This document shows positions 46,600-62,040 of a stretch of 64,000 bases of DNA, in pieces. The first letter of the stretch is position 1. Each line of letters opens with the position of its first letter. The notes under the pieces are model-generated. The model was not told where the DNA came from. It searched no databases and saw nothing but the letters and a program-made list of their open reading frames with translations. The position numbers and the translations under genes were made by a program. The DNA is from Drosophila pseudoobscura (taxonomy: Eukaryota; Arthropoda; Insecta; Diptera; Drosophilidae), in the NCBI RefSeq assembly GCF_009870125.1, contig NC_046682.1, positions 992,001-1,056,000 on the forward strand, given 5' to 3'.

Positions 46600-47520
46600 C
46601 GTTCTTCCCCAAGGACTGTGATTTGTTATGCACGAGACATGCAAGTTGTTTTTTCGGGAATTATCTTTGAAAAAGTGCTGCGTCATGTAGGAGTAATGGG
46701 AGTAGGTTGCACCCAGGACGCACCCACCGCTAGATGGACAGCTCTACACTGTGATTTGATCGCAGCTTGGCTATCGCTATATATATTTCACAGGGATTCT
46801 TTGATTTCTTATAATTTCCACTTACGACGCTACAGCGATCTGGAAGCATGAAAGAATGCCTGAAGTCGAGATGATCGAAGTGCATTCCCCTTCAGACCCT
46901 GGATTCTAGCTTCCAGACGTCAGGGGAGAGGTTTAGAGCTTCGTCTGGGCCTCGGGAGGATGCAAGTGACTCAGACCTTTATGGTGCTCGGCAAGTCCGA
47001 GGAATTGCGGTACTGCCGCCACAGTTCCCATATCAATGATCTGGAGTTCCTTTTTTCCTTGGTCGCGCCGTATAACTCTTCTGATAGTCCAGTATGCCTC
47101 CTCGTAGCCTAAGATGTGAGCTTGAACAATATTAGTATAGTTTTGTCCTCTCTGATCATCGGGGGAATCCATAACTTCATGATCATTCTTTTTGGAATGA
47201 GGGCACGACACTGATTTTATTGTGTAGCCCAATTTAGCTTTAAGCTAATTCCACAGGCCACTGCCTTTGCTCCCTTATACCACTTGCTTCCAATGGAACA
47301 CAGAGAGCCGGGTTCTCTGTCCGCTCTACAGTTTTTGCCATGGCATCTACGATTTTACCTATTGCAGTTAGCCAGTTTATATCCGAGATCTTCCCTTCGA
47401 TGTCTCTTCGGTTGATGAAAACTACCTGTAGGCCAGAATCTATCATGTTTTTGTGCGCTTGCATTCTTATGCTTTGGAGGAGCCGCTTCTGCTAGTTTTC
47501 ATTTGCTTATTGTGGACATT
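46600..47520 (-). mobile_element. Decayed non-LTR retrotransposon pieces
   Basis: In reverse, 46745-46790 reads IYSDSQAAIKSQ, matching the RNase H segment of the LINE at 61200-61240. Two longer minus-strand frames (47464-47240 and 47232-46933) would lie upstream on that strand and join across a frameshift. They read RRDIEGKISDINWLTAIGKI and VSCPHSKKNDHEVMDSPDDQ and might be ORF1 of the same family. This is a rearranged relic with most of the RT gone. Confidence 0.52.
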
Positions 47521-48645
47521 GTTTTCGGCATGTCATCGATTGATATTATATCAATCTTGGTGCCCAAGGCGATAGACGGCTTTACTTCTGATTCTGAGCC
47601 GCAGTTATGTGAAACTGTATAAAGCTAAGCAACCGGCACAGAGATTTTATCTTATTAAAAAACATATTTAAATCCTCACCATTAAATGGTACCAGTGTAC
47701 TGACGAGTTTCGAGTTCACTCTAGTTGGAAAATTCCAATATGTTCACTTTAGACTGTTCGTTTACTACTGATCTGCTGCTTGGATTCCATTATTTCTAAC
47801 TTATCTTAACGGGACCTACATTTTCGTCAAAATTCTCTATATAAGTAAATAAATAATTAATTAATAAATGATATAATAATAAAAGGGTCAACATGATGAC
47901 ATTTCATTTCTGACTGATAATAGTAGATTATCCTATCTAAATAGGGCTTCCTAAATAGGTCTCCACACGTTGGGGGTAGGGTCATGTTCAATTCTGAACA
48001 TAAATCAAGAGAGTGGGACAGAAGGCTGTGAAAAAAATCGAATACTACTAGGTGAGTAGCATACCATATCTTTTATACATATGTACCAATATGGTTAATA
48101 TAAGGCATATCAAAAAGGAATTGCTGAGAGAGAGCAATAAGAGATGCAATATCATATCGAGCATTGCGTGAGATAGGATAGCTGGTACAGAAATGAGTTC
48201 TTCAGTTCGCTGGCAGAAACACCAACATATAAAAATGCAAGAAGAAGAAAAAATCCGGCTGCCAGGCTGCCGGCAGCCCTAGATAAATGCTTTTGATGAA
48301 TCTGAGCCACATTTTAATCACTTTCATGAGTACCCCTACTAAGATCACTCGGGACGAAGTCATACACGAGTAGATTCATACAGGTAGAAATGGCCAAAAT
48401 CAGTTGTAGGAATACCTCTAATGTTTTATAAATCAATAAAATATATCATGTATCGATTTAAGACTCTAATGCTATCGAATAAATCAGAATAAAATCATAC
48501 CAATTGGGAAAAATCCCAAACCGTTGTTTCAATTGGCAAAAATACAAAACTCGATTGGGAAACATCCAATAACGTTTGCCCTGCCATGTATTAATTGCAA
48601 TCAGAACGATCCCGCGTAATGTAAAGAAAGGTACTTTCTTATAAG
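47521..48645. other. Intergenic, no gene seen
   Basis: Non-coding DNA before Arl4. The stretch 48100-48320 has a scattered GAGAGAGCAATAAG/AGATGCAATA composition. No conserved signal is recognised. Confidence 0.5.
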
Positions 48646-49865
<1,220 letters not shown>

Positions 49866-50988
49866 TATAAACAGCGGGTCGTACCTCTGGAAAAGTGATT
49901 AGAACGTAAACTCTATATAGCACAATTAAATAAATGAAAATGCACAATAAAAAATAGTAATTATATTTTACGGTTATCAAATATGTAAGAAACACCGAAA
50001 CAGATTATTATCACATATAAACCACATTTTAATGGGCCATTCTTTTGATGTTAAGATAATCGCAATAGTATGTTCAAAGACTTGATAGCTATTCATTTTT
50101 CCGACGCTTCTGAATTGTTGGTTACTAGATCGCTTCTGCTCTGGTGCGAGTATATTGCAACTTTTTTATGTATCGGACCCACTGTGCACCGATTGTGCTC
50201 GCTTTGCAGCAAGAAATTTTCTAGATGAACTACGAGAATGTATGTATTTTTATGTATGTATGTATAAGTGAGTTTTAAATTTAAATTTTGTGAAAAGTTC
50301 TTCGTGAGAACGGTGATTATATACTAAATAGACAAAATGTGGACAGTGTGGAAGCTATCTTTGATGTGCACTCATATTCTTGAAATCGAACGGCGTATGT
50401 ATATTCTCGCTCATTCGAGGTCATTATTTTAGTCAGGACGGCATTTATTTTATTATCATCTTACAATAGTTCGATTGTACTGCCTTGTACAAAATTTAAA
50501 TTATTTGCCCCGCAGCAATATCTGGTATTTAATAAGTATACAATGAAATATCAATTCAATTATTTTGGAGCACAAAAGAATTTATATAAACATTTGTATT
50601 AATAAATTTACATGCAAGAATACATATGAATGTGTGAACATATGTACATATGTGCTTATAGGAAGTGAATAATTGTTAATTGTGTAACGGGCAAGTTAAA
50701 GTGAACATCAAATGAGTTTTATTCTGATTCAACTCACAACTCACTTGTGATACAGATGCATTTACAATCATATGAAAATATGTATGGCAATGTGTTTACA
50801 TGTTATGAGCTCGAGATAAAAGTAGAAATACATTTTAGCACCTGTTGCATGTGGATCGGATCGGCGTTTTTTATGATTAAAATCGCCATTCAGAAAAAGG
50901 TTGTGTACGATTCCCCTTTCTTCTAATTATAGTTTAATACTTTCAGATATCTCATTGAGCACGGAATTTACAGAATTAAAAACAAGAA
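49866..50988. other. Intergenic region between Arl4 and the synaptopodin-like gene
   Basis: It should hold the Arl4 3' UTR (AATAAATGAAA at 49928, AATAAAAA at 49946) and the promoter of the next gene. TACATATGTACATATG-type microsatellite at 50635-50660. No coding sequence seen. Confidence 0.55.
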
Positions 50989-53900
50989 ATGGATTCAAAT
51001 TCTGAAGTTGTGGTACGTAATTTTTGTGTCATTTTTTATATTTCTGTACATAAAATGAAGTTTTAAAGCCCTGTAGAAAAATCAGTTATAGAAAACAAGC
51101 GAAAAGCCATAACCATACTTGTGATATGTTCATGCATACATATGTATTCTTAGATCTACTACTATCACTTAGATCAACAGAGCCTTCAGATCTCTTGCCT
51201 CTCTTCTACAAATTTGCGGAAACATTTTATTATTTTAATTTTTTTTACCACAACAGCCGCAGACTGAAGTTGTAGTGACGGATTTGGCTGCCGAAGAGTA
51301 CGACGAACTACTCGAAACATCTGTAGAACCTAGCCAAAGTGTTAATAATTCAATTGATGAAAGTGTTCTCGTTATTGCGAAAGAATCTGATCAAGACGTT
51401 ATGCTATCGGACGAAACACCCACGACTACTATAGCTATAGTAGATTCGATTGTGGTAACGGATACGGAAACTCCTGTTTCGGAAACAGCGGTTACGGAAA
51501 ACCCGGTAACGGGAAAACTGGCAGCGGAAAAACCGGCAACGGTAAAGCCAACTATAGAGGTGGTGGAAACAGAGGTTGAAAATTTAACTACTGCTGAAAT
51601 AGATGCAAGCAGTGTGGCAAATCCTCAAGATGTTCCTATAGACAAAACATCCAATAATGCCGGCAAACCGGAAATGGAAGCAGAACCTCAAGTTTCTGCC
51701 AAATCGCAAGTAAACGAAGTAGAAGAAGCTAAATATGAGGAAGAAACGGAGTCAGAAGATGGGACAGAATCTGTGACAGAAGAAGTATTTTGTTACGCTT
51801 TATATTCAAATTATCTGATTAAGCGCTTCCAAGCTTTTCGAATGCAGTAAAGCTATCTGATCTATTTGATAGATCTTCAAACTAAACATGCAAACTATAA
51901 GTTGATGGAAATACGTGCATAGCAGTGAACTTTTTTCTATCTGCAGCTATTTAATGCTGAAAACAGCAAAGAAAACTAGGCCTTGATTTTTAAAATTTTT
52001 CAGCCGATATCATTAAGTCTGAATACATTACTTACATACATAAATACATACATATGAGCTCACCGCATAACAAAAAAAAAAGAATATTTAATAAAACTAA
52101 AGTGAAATGAAAACTAATGAAACTGAAGTAGATTGCTAATACTAATGTATAATACGTATTCTGTATATAATTAAATATCTGTGAAAACTAATATAATAAA
52201 ATATTAAAAGCAACTTCCATAATAGTAATATGACAGTGACTAACAATCCCGTTTGATTCGATTGCTAAAACACTGTTCAAACACGTTTCTAACAGGATAT
52301 CGTCGAAACTGCTATCGATTTTCCGGAGAAATCTGAAGTACCGTCTGAAGTAATTGAAAGCCAAACTAAAAAGGTAACTGAGTAATCTAGGTTTAAGTTT
52401 GATTAAATGTGAATACATATAAATTAATGTAAATATATACATACATATACATAAATACATATGAAAATGTATGTGTTCATTTATGTACTTTTTTATTTTT
52501 ACATTAGGGCACTGATTCAAAGGAAAAATTGAATGAATCGTCTGATCCATCGCCTCAAACAGCTAACGAAGTTGCAGATGTGAGATTATTAAAAGATCAA
52601 GTAAGCTTTTGGTTAATTTTGGTTCATAGTTATATACCAACAACAAACCCCTTTTTGCATATGTATGTATTTGTTCGCATGAACTGGTTTGCAATAGGAA
52701 AACTATTCAATAAGGTAATTTTGTGTACTAAATACAAGCAGTCTTAAGACTAATTCAAAATTGATACTAAATTTATATACAAAAATTAGAAAGCAAGTAA
52801 AGTAGCAGTAGCATAATACTGCTTAAAAATGGTTTCAGAGTGTTGGAATGTGCGATTGTGCGACGTTTAAGCCATTACACTTTTTATAAACCAATTTATT
52901 TTTTTATCTCTGCAGAAAAACTTTAACAATCAAATTCAGGACATTATATCTGATATAGATATCAATATAAAAACTCAAGAGAAAATTACCCAGCTTAAGG
53001 AGCAAGAGCTGAAGCTAATTCAGAAACAGAACGAATTGACTAACCAAATTCAGCAGCAGCAAATTTTGGCTCAACAGCTGACTGCCCAAAATCAACTTAA
53101 ACAAAAACAGTGGGAACAACAGCAAGTTGAGAAACAAGAGTTCTTGAGTTCACAAAGAAACCAGCGAGATGGACTTTCCTCAACGCAATCTCAAGGTGAT
53201 GATTTACATAATACAAAAGTAAGTACAAAAAGAAATTCCGGTAGCTCATGTTAGAAACTTTTTCCGAACACGAATAATATAGTAAGTCCAATCGAAGCTA
53301 TGGGACATATTCCATATTAGTAGATAGTGTCTAAATATTTTGGTACCCTTTTAGATCGATTATTCGTAATCGAAGCTGCAGGATAAAGCAATCCGAGTTG
53401 AATAAAGTAAAACAGGAAGCTATTGCCTGTAGAGTTGGAAAGTTACAAAATTCTCAAAGTTTACCTCCAATTTTCCTATGTAACTAACAAGTTTAATTAT
53501 TTGTATGAGAATAGGCTAAGGATTCGTAGTTTACTATTCGGGATCTGTTACATCTATTGTTTAATATGTACATGTACAATGAAACATAATTCAAATTAAT
53601 ACGCATATAAAGACAAGCTACAATTCTGCAACTGATTGTGTTCCGCAAAAATGATGAAAAGCGAATTGCAACCGCAATTGAATATCCGAACACGTGAATG
53701 GCAAATAACATTGATTTCCACTACTGTATATGCCGAGCTCTCAAAATGAGAGAATTTACCTTATGTATACGTCTGTGCATGTGTTTGCCTGAAATTATAT
53801 AGAATTTAAATTAATGTACGTTTCGTTCCAACATTTAAAAAGTCATCTATAATTAGCCTTCAAGAGAGCTTTGTATGCGTCCATGTGTATACACACATTT

Positions 53901-56900
53901 TTACATACGTACATATACATATATGTTCATATGTATGCATGTATCTTCAACGACAAGTGTCTTTTTTAGAATTTTATTTGTGCCGCCCGCTAGTATCGAA
54001 TAAAAATGGTCATAATGAAATAGGTTAACGTTCGAAGTATTTATTAATGCGCAAAAGCCACCACTTAATTTGTTTAAAATGAATTGCATAGTAGAGAGAA
54101 AACGAGGGTTTCGGCCCAGTGATCTATACGATCAAAGTAAAAGAAAAGTTTTATTAGAGCTAAGCACGAAGCTGTGGCAAAGAAAAAATGTATGTATCAT
54201 CCGGGTCGAATAGCTAAAAAGCAGACAGCAATGATTAACTTTGTAATTATTTTTCGGTGCTCAAGCATTTTATTTATATATTCAGTACACACAACTGGCT
54301 TGCATAAAACAATCAACAATCATATCAAGCTTAGTTAGAACAATTTCTCCTATGTGTTGTAATTAAAATAGGAAACAACGAATTTATCGAAGTCAGTTGA
54401 TTTGCGAAAAATATTCACACCTGCGACCGATGCTATTGAAATATTGCCAAAAAATCGTAAGTAAAAAAAAAAAAACAAACAGAAAAGGTGATACGTAAGC
54501 CTCGTACAACTTAAAAGCAATATATGTAACACATATCTACTACCATACCTACGTGGGGCTACCCGTTATCAGTACATGAAATATTTTCGCTTTGGTCAAT
54601 TGCCAGTGGACTAATCTCAGCTGAAATTACCAGCTTTCACTCACGTCTTACATTGTTCGCTTACGCAATTTCTAAACTAAAATCATATCACTAATTACGT
54701 ATCGCCTTTTAAAAGTAACTTTTTCAAATGTATACCGTCTAATTTTCAATTCTGTGCTACCTAAACTGATTTTTAATTTGTTTAAAATAGGAAAGCTATA
54801 TGCATCATCCGCATTTTATTCTCCAAACCTACATCCTACTGTGGAAGACCAGGTTGAGCTAGCACGAAGAATATCCCATTCGTTGAGTGATATCAGTAAC
54901 CAAACGTCTAAGGGTCAAACAATGTATGTCAATCGCAAGAAACGCTCTGTAAAATGGGTTCATGAAGGTAGTGATAAAGGTAATAGTCACTTCGATGCAT
55001 GCATAAGTCACCATACTTAACCGATATGCGTATTTTACTACCCTGGGATGGAATCAAATAAAGACTTACAGAGATCTACTTAAATAACTAGTTAAAAGAG
55101 GGACCAACTGCGCTAAATAATCTAAGATTAATAGAAATTTGTATCAGTTTTCCGTATACATTCTAAGAATATTTTCAAATTCCTTGAAAGTTTACCAACG
55201 AATCTACAGGAAAAATTAAGACGCCGGCCAAGCGAATTTCTTAATATATTTATTACTGAATCGGTAGAAATTCAGCCATTCAGGAATGTACAGATTGACT
55301 AAAATTATATTTTAGTGAACTGGCAATTATATTGTGAACTTTAAAATTTTTATCATTGTTATCTAGTGGTTCAAGCTTTAAGCAACTTTAACTGAAATAT
55401 CGTACTGCAGACTATACATAGTATATGCAAATAAGCTGATAAGAAGATTCGATATTGAGGGACATACATACATACATATGTATGTACATATTAAAGAACA
55501 GGCATAAGTACATATGTACAAACTCATATAGACTAGCTACATACATATGAATTTGAAAACATGCTAAAGTATAATCATTTGTACAAACAGAGGATGATTG
55601 CACAGGTGAAGCTAAGACGTTATACAAAGAAAATACAGATGCAAATTCCTGGCTGGAACTAAAAAAGCTGGAAAAAATTCCTCTAAAGCTCATAATGAAT
55701 CCAAGAGGACAAGTTCGCGATTATAACTCACTCAAAGAATCGATTAATGTTGAAACTGGACTGTTATCGCCTGACAATTGCGCTGAACTAATAACCGCAC
55801 TAAAACTTAATCAGGGACGAGGTAAAATAACAATTCCTTAGTATAATATAAAGTGTATTGGAATCATTATTTAGCAGTTATATTTATGAGGAAATCTTAA
55901 TATTTACGGGCTGACACATACAACTATTTTTGATTAATTGTTCGATATACCATGTAAGGTATGTACATATGTATACTTGATTATGTGTACATTATGTATG
56001 GGCAAGAAATTAAACTTTGAAATTCCATTAAAAAATAAACATGTCTGAACGCCAAATTGTTTATACACGTAAATTCTTGATAAATCACGGCCCATCATGA
56101 TTTTTTTATTTTTTTAGTTAGCTATAGCATGCATATGTATATATGTATATGTATGTATATCGAACATTTAACATTTTTGTTGTACACGATATAATTTAAA
56201 TTTTCGTAAAGGACTCAAAAGAACAAAAAACCAAATAATGTATCGAACCAATACACATTTAACCAATTTAAGTTACATAAGTAACTAAAATATTTTTTCT
56301 CCCATGGACTTCATGATTGCAATCGCTTACAACCTGCTTCGCTACCGCCACCGCCGTCTCCGCCGCCGCCTGCTCTACAATCTGCTCAACCATCCAACAT
56401 ACATACATACATATATACATATGTAGGTGCTGAACTGTTTGCAAAACGTCGTCGAAAGGCTGATAATTGGGTAGTCGATGAAACAAATGCAGGAACTCAA
56501 AATCATCCATCTGGTATTCCAGATTATCAGCAGTATCAGTCCAAGCCGGCAACCTCGCCAAACATTTTGCCGGCGTATTCTGATGCGGGAAAACATCGCG
56601 TTCAATTAAATATTCACCAAGATCAATTGATAGAAAAGTATTCTAAGCCTGGACTGCAGGTTGTTAAATCACCTTGGGAGGCCGCATTACAGACAGGTTC
56701 AGCGAGCTCTGCCTTTTTGGAGGAATCCAAACCTAAAAGTCTCACGCCTTCGTTCGTACCAAAACCATATTTCCATAGTGGTGGAAGCGATTTTATAGAT
56801 GCAGCTGAACCAGTATCTTATGAAATACCATTGATAGATAAGCAGGAATCATATAACAAGGTAATGATGAAGTACCTATTTTAATAATATTGGACGTAAA

Positions 56901-58664
56901 AAAGTTTTTCGCCAGCAGTCCATTAACCAACATGTGAAACAGCAATCATCCATTTTGCCCACGAACCCACAAAGAGAATTGGCTTATAAACCAAGTGTTG
57001 CCCAGGGCTGGGGCGGCCGAAATGTGGAACTACCAAGAGGTAAGTTAATCCCTATTGATTAATTAATTAATTAATTACTGGTATTTCAATACTTTACTTT
57101 GGTAAGATAAGATGATAATTTTGACCTTATGAAAAAACTGTTCCAGAGTATTTTGAATTCAATGAACCGTTATCATCTTGGGAGGGCAATGATCAATACA
57201 AAAACGAATACGAATACGTCAGTCAAGAGCATGACATTTTTAGGGACAATGTTCAAATGTGCCATGGGCAAAGGCCGCCCATTGATTTCGCTGTTGATGT
57301 GCAAGCCCGATTGCATCAACTCGAAAAATTTCAAAAATATTTTTTGGAACAGCAACGGCTTGAAATAGAAATATTGAAGCGAAGCGACGACTCTCGTTTA
57401 TTCCGTTTAACCAAATTAAATCGGGAACAGCTCAAGCATGAGAGTCCCAATGGCGTAAGCCTGAATAATGAAGATGTAGTACAAGCAGGTCCCAGTACCG
57501 ATGATGATGAAATAAACGAAAACTTAAATGTGCGAGATCTTATATACTCGTTCGAACAGCAGTCCTTAGGTGAATACAAAGTATCTGTAAAGCCCAGAAG
57601 TCAAAATGGTTCTACATATCTATCAAATGAAACGACCGATGCTGACAATGAAAATGGAGGCAAGACTTTTAGATCCCGGAAAATCCCATGTTTTTAATTT
57701 TTAATATATTTCATATTGTTATTCGTTCAGTCCAGTCTAGAGAACACAAATATTTACATTATTTCCTTATATAACAGATAAGTGTTATTTTGTTATCGTG
57801 TGTACTGATTTCGTCTGTCTGAAATGTCTTAATTTGCTTGCATTTTTTTCCCTAAAAATTTATATTGAATGTAGTAGTAGTAGTTATTTCCTTTCAAATT
57901 TTATATATTTCGTATAAATTTAACTAGAAATTCATTTTTCCACAGGCTTATACGTTCCTAAGGAAATCTCCCTAGCAAGCTATGCACCACCACCGAAGAA
58001 CTTTACAGATAAGCAGCCTGCATATCCGGGTCATAATATTTCAAATATAAACACATCCCACGAGTATTCCCATCAGCCTCTGCCAAAAGTAAATCATAGT
58101 TTAAATGAAACATCGATGGGAACCAGTTTGGGCTTTCCGGTGTCTAAGCCCATAGCTACTGGTTTTAGCACCATACCTCCAAAGCAACAGTTGTCTACTC
58201 CTGCTAGCTACCAGAAAATACCTCAGACCTCTGCGCAAGGAGCGCCGCCGGTCAACTTTAACCCATCGCCGTTATCATATGAGAAATTGTCCAAGTTTGA
58301 ACAGTCAAATTTAAGTTACCCGAATCAAAATCAAAATTACCTAAATGCTCGGCAATCATCCCAAGTACGTAATGCTTCGCCTACACCGTTTGGATCCAAT
58401 CATGCCCGATTTTCCGTGGAACATGCTTCAAGATCTCCTAGTTCAATAGCCTCGATATCACCGCAACCTCTTCGATCACCCTGTGTATCTACAAGATATG
58501 GACAACCATCTAACAGTACGGTACCGCGGCTAACCTCCTCAAGTCAGGCTCAGACCTTTAACAATTGCGCCCGGGGTTGGGTCACGGAACCAGAAAATCA
58601 ATGTACTTATCCAGGACAAAACGTTTTACCAGCACAAGGAAATATGCCGTATTCGGATTTTTAG
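50989..58664 (+). CDS. CG1674: Synaptopodin-2-like actin/Z-disc protein (CG1674 type)
   Basis: Twelve exons join in phase: 50989-51012, 51257-51784, 52296-52373, 52508-52600, 52916-53218, 54372-54456, 54791-54979 (or 54967), 55591-55821, 56427-56860, 56916-57039, 57147-57569, 57946-58664; 1076 residues. An acidic, Thr/Glu/Val-rich N-terminus has repeated short T-E-(T/N)-P-V-like units (~60-120). A Gln-rich coiled coil follows (~265-320). The signature parts are ARRISHSLSDISNQTSKGQT followed by MYVNRKKRSVKWVHE, and GAELFAKRRRKADNWVVDE, which match vertebrate synaptopodin-2/CHAP, plus KSPWEAALQTG. The C-terminal part is Pro/Ser-rich. Those relatives bundle actin and sit at muscle Z-discs, so a muscle role is inferred. 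The donors at 51785 (GTATTT) and 57570 are alternative: read-through would end in short tails (stops 51850, 57697), suggesting isoforms. Confidence 0.8.
53219..54371. other. Intron of the synaptopodin-like gene
   Basis: AT-rich; CATACGTACATATACATATA microsatellite at 53905-53945. No nested gene or transposon recognised. Confidence 0.5.
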
Positions 58665-59430
58665 ACGTGTATAACCAACTGAAGTATGCTTCTCGACCAA
58701 CACCACGATTTACGACATATGTACATACATAGATACGATTTATTCAGTACTATGCATATATACATAGATATTTACATATATTCTCTATTTAATATATAAA
58801 TTGCGTTTGTTTATTTGCGTCTATAAAATAATAATAATAATAAAAATCAGTCGTTAATTAAAACAAGTCTTTATTATTACATATTTGATAAAAATATCAA
58901 ATGGGAAAAATTTAGTTTTAAAAGTCTATCTATGACTAAAGGATACCTTGATAGATTATAACAACAAAACATGAGGGAAGTATTATATTTAGTACATGCA
59001 GCAGTATATATATGAATGATGTATGGTGAAAATGGTTAAATAAAATATTAACCAATTGCCATTGTCATGTAATGCCATGGCGTCATCGTAAAAATAAATC
59101 GTAAATTACGAGAACTATTGTGGCGACAAAGCACATACACTTATCCTTACTAGGAAATGGAGAGAGGCGCTACGATTGACGCGCTAGGTCACAGAATTGG
59201 ATTTAAATACTATACGAGTTTTTAATTAGCAAAAATAGGAAATATCATTGATAGCTGCATAAATACATTTTTTAGAAATAAAACTTAAAAAACTTTCATT
59301 ATTAATTTTTGGGTTAGATTTAATTCGATACTTGAGATTTTTAGTTATGAAACTGCCGTAATGAAGTCAATCCCAATCATAGTTAGTATGGCCAAAGCTT
59401 GTTACACCAGCCACAGACAGAAAAGCAGCC
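58665..59430. other. 3' region of the synaptopodin-like gene
   Basis: AATAATAATAATAAAAATCA near 58827 and AATATATAAA at 58791 are possible polyadenylation signals. Beyond that no gene is seen before the LINE fragment. Confidence 0.5.
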
Positions 59431-59439
59431 ATTAATGTC

Positions 59440-60990
59440 CTTATGATGATATGACTATTTATAATGTATTAACAACCGGTTCGTATTCCGGATTGAGAAA
59501 TGGAGACAGACAGTTTTTTGTATTATTTAGGAAGGCTTTGCTTCCGAGGTTCCGTTCCAAACAAACTGTGAGACTAATTATTTCTAGTATAATCCGGCAT
59601 GACAACAATAGTAAGCCTGGAATAGTAAATTATAATCTGCAAGGAATAACGGGGAGGGGACAACGGTACATAGTCTCTAGTCTAATAGGAATCGTGAAGT
59701 TTATGCTCAACAAAATCTACGTCACCGTTGATAAAGTTGTGCAAAAAAATCACAGCAAGAATTTTTCTAAGATTAACTAAGGACGGAAGGCTTATTGATG
59801 GCAATATACTAGGGTAAGATGGCAATCTCACACTTGAATTCCAGTTAATGCCCCGCACAGCAAAAAGTATAAAGTTCTTCTGGACTGATTCTAGAAGGTC
59901 CTGATGTACTTTGTACACAAGAGCCGTATTCTAAAATCGTTTTGCTTTGACCACCTATTTAAACACAAACACGTCCATGGCCTTATTATTTACCAAGGAA
60001 GAAATGTGTTCAAAAAACTTTAGCTTGGCATCTAATATAACACCAAAATCATCAACCAGAGTAATTCTTTCAAGAGAGCCACCGCATGGAGTGGTCATTC
60101 ATGACTACTTCAGAGTATGTTAATATCGAAGGAAAGTCATTAATAAAGAGTGTAAAAAGTACGGGGCCTAAATGGATGCACTGTGGTACTCCAGAAGTAA
60201 CCTTCACTGGTGAGGAGATGGAGTTTTTTGAGAGGAATCGTTGAGACCTGTAAACAAAGGTAACTAGATATCCATTTCAGGAAGTTGGGCGTAAATCCTA
60301 AAAGGTCACTCGTGGATTCGGTGGAAATAACATCCGTCTGTGAATTTCCCTGAGAGCCTTTAACGATGAAAGAGGTGAACTCTAAGAAATTTGTGGTAGT
60401 TGATCCCCGCCTTACAAATCTATGCTGATCTGGCGTTATAAGTGATTTGTAGGTATGTTGCAGGGGCGGAGTTAAAATGTTCTCAATCATTTTAGGAATA
60501 GCGGATTACTTGGTAATGCCCCTATAATTCTTTCCATCAGACTTGCTCATTTCATGTGAACAAAAATTATGAACGATTCCTTCCAGATCGGGGAAAGCAA
60601 GAAGAATCGATGGACAATAGTTTAAGCAAGGGTCCACACAGAGCCTCGGCGCAGTACTTGAGTATAAAGCCGGGAACACCGTCAGATCCCTGTGAAAACA
60701 CCGGCTTAACTGAAGCATAGTGCATTCATTTGACAAAGGGCTGCAAATGGCATTCGACCTTGGTAAACCGAATGGGTACGGCTGACCAGAATAGCTTTCC
60801 TGCAAATAGGTTGCAAGGTTGCAAAGGTTGCACAGATCAAGCAATAGACCTAAGTAATTTTTCACAGTCTAGTCAAGCAAGCTTCCAACAAAGTCATGTC
60901 GTGACATGGCCATTCGTTTACCGAAGACCAAACAGTACCTTGCAAGTTAAAGTCACCAAGAACTATTATATGATCATTGCCTGATAGCGT
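59440..60990 (-). mobile_element. Non-LTR retrotransposon fragment, jockey-type reverse transcriptase
   Basis: From high to low coordinates the minus strand reads KYCAEALCG near 60655, NYRGITK near 60515, then KSLITPDQHRFVRRGSTTTN, LEFTSFIVKGSQGNSQTDVI, LGFTPNFLKWISSYLC, GPVLFTLFINDFPSIL near 60140, a DFGVILDAKLKFFEHIS-type block near 60030, and SVQKNFILFAVRGINWNSSV and PSLVNLRKILAVIF near 59870-59740. This is the RT finger-to-thumb order of a jockey-clade element. Frameshifts are frequent and the YADD is not found. Confidence 0.82.
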
Positions 60991-61059
60991 GGAAGACATA
61001 TTTTTTAAAGCAGATAGGTGCTGCTCATAGATTGAGATATCCGAAGAAGGTAGAATATA

Positions 61060-62040
61060 CGAGCATGTAATTAAGATAGCAAAGGCGGGGAGAAAGTGGT
61101 GGAGAACACTAAGGATGTCCTTGAGGCTCCTTCAGATCAATCTCCACCACTGTAAAGCAGCATCCGGGCGGTTGCCGTTACGGCAACCAAGCTAAACATT
61201 TATAGCGATAGCCAGGCTGCGATCAAATCGCTAAGTGCGATTTCCTCGAACTCGGCCACCGTGGCAGACTGCCGCAAATCTCTGCACGAGATGGCTCAGC
61301 AATTTGCTATTAGCCTGATTTGGGTCCCGGGCCACCGGGACATCGAGGGCAACTGTATAGCGGACGAGCTGGCCAGATCTGGCACTACAATCCCCCTTCT
61401 CCAAGACAAGGAGGATATCTGTATGCCAATGGCCACCTGTAAGCTCATTATAAAAGAGCAATACAAGCGACTAACAAACGATATGTGGCAAATAGTGCCA
61501 CGATGTCGCACAACTCGGCAAATATGGCCGACCATGGACATGAAGCGCACCTCCGAGCTCCTCAAGCTAAGCAGGAAAAGGTGCAGCGTAGTCATACGTT
61601 CCCTCACGGGACACTGGCTAATAGGCACCCACGCTAACAGGCTGGGGGCCCCACATAACGATTTTTGTCGCAGCTGTAGAGACGAGGAAGAGGAGGAGAC
61701 AGTGGAACATCTATTCTGCTCCTGCCCAGCTCTCAGCAGAAGAAGGCTACAGCACCTGGGCTCATCCTTTCTACACGACATCTCAGAGATGTCCAAACTA
61801 TTTTTGGCACCACAGGCCTGGTACCTCTGATGGCACCTCTTTACTGGTGGGATCGGAATAGCTAATGACTTTGCAGGCTCTCTGAGGTGATAAATTCGGC
61901 TACCGAATGTGTATCACCAGCAGCTGTCATTGCCCTTGGGGTGGCTGTCAGGAGAAAAGTCACAACGGTGATGGCGGAAATATAGAAAGAGCTAGCTTGA
62001 GCGATAGTCACGCTCTAATGTTATTGCACTCCGTATGTGC
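61060..62040 (+). mobile_element. 3' end of a LOA/I-type LINE (RNase H and CCHC tail)
   Basis: 61190-61830 reads AIKSLSAISSNSATVADCRK, SLIWVPGHRDIEGNCIADEL (RNase H C-terminal motif), then VIRSLTGHWLIGTHANRLGA and FCRSCRDEEEEETVEHLFCS-CP, a cysteine/histidine knuckle, ending QAWYL before TGA. The 189-codon frame 61261-61830 is uninterrupted, so the copy is relatively young. 61830-62040 looks like its 3' UTR, ending in AATAATGACTAATGACAAAT. It shares 61190-61290 with the older copy at 18590-18690. Confidence 0.85.

Noticed and set aside
61296..61796. A 166-codon minus-strand frame
   Set aside because: It is antisense to the LINE RNase H/CCHC frame, which has clear motifs.
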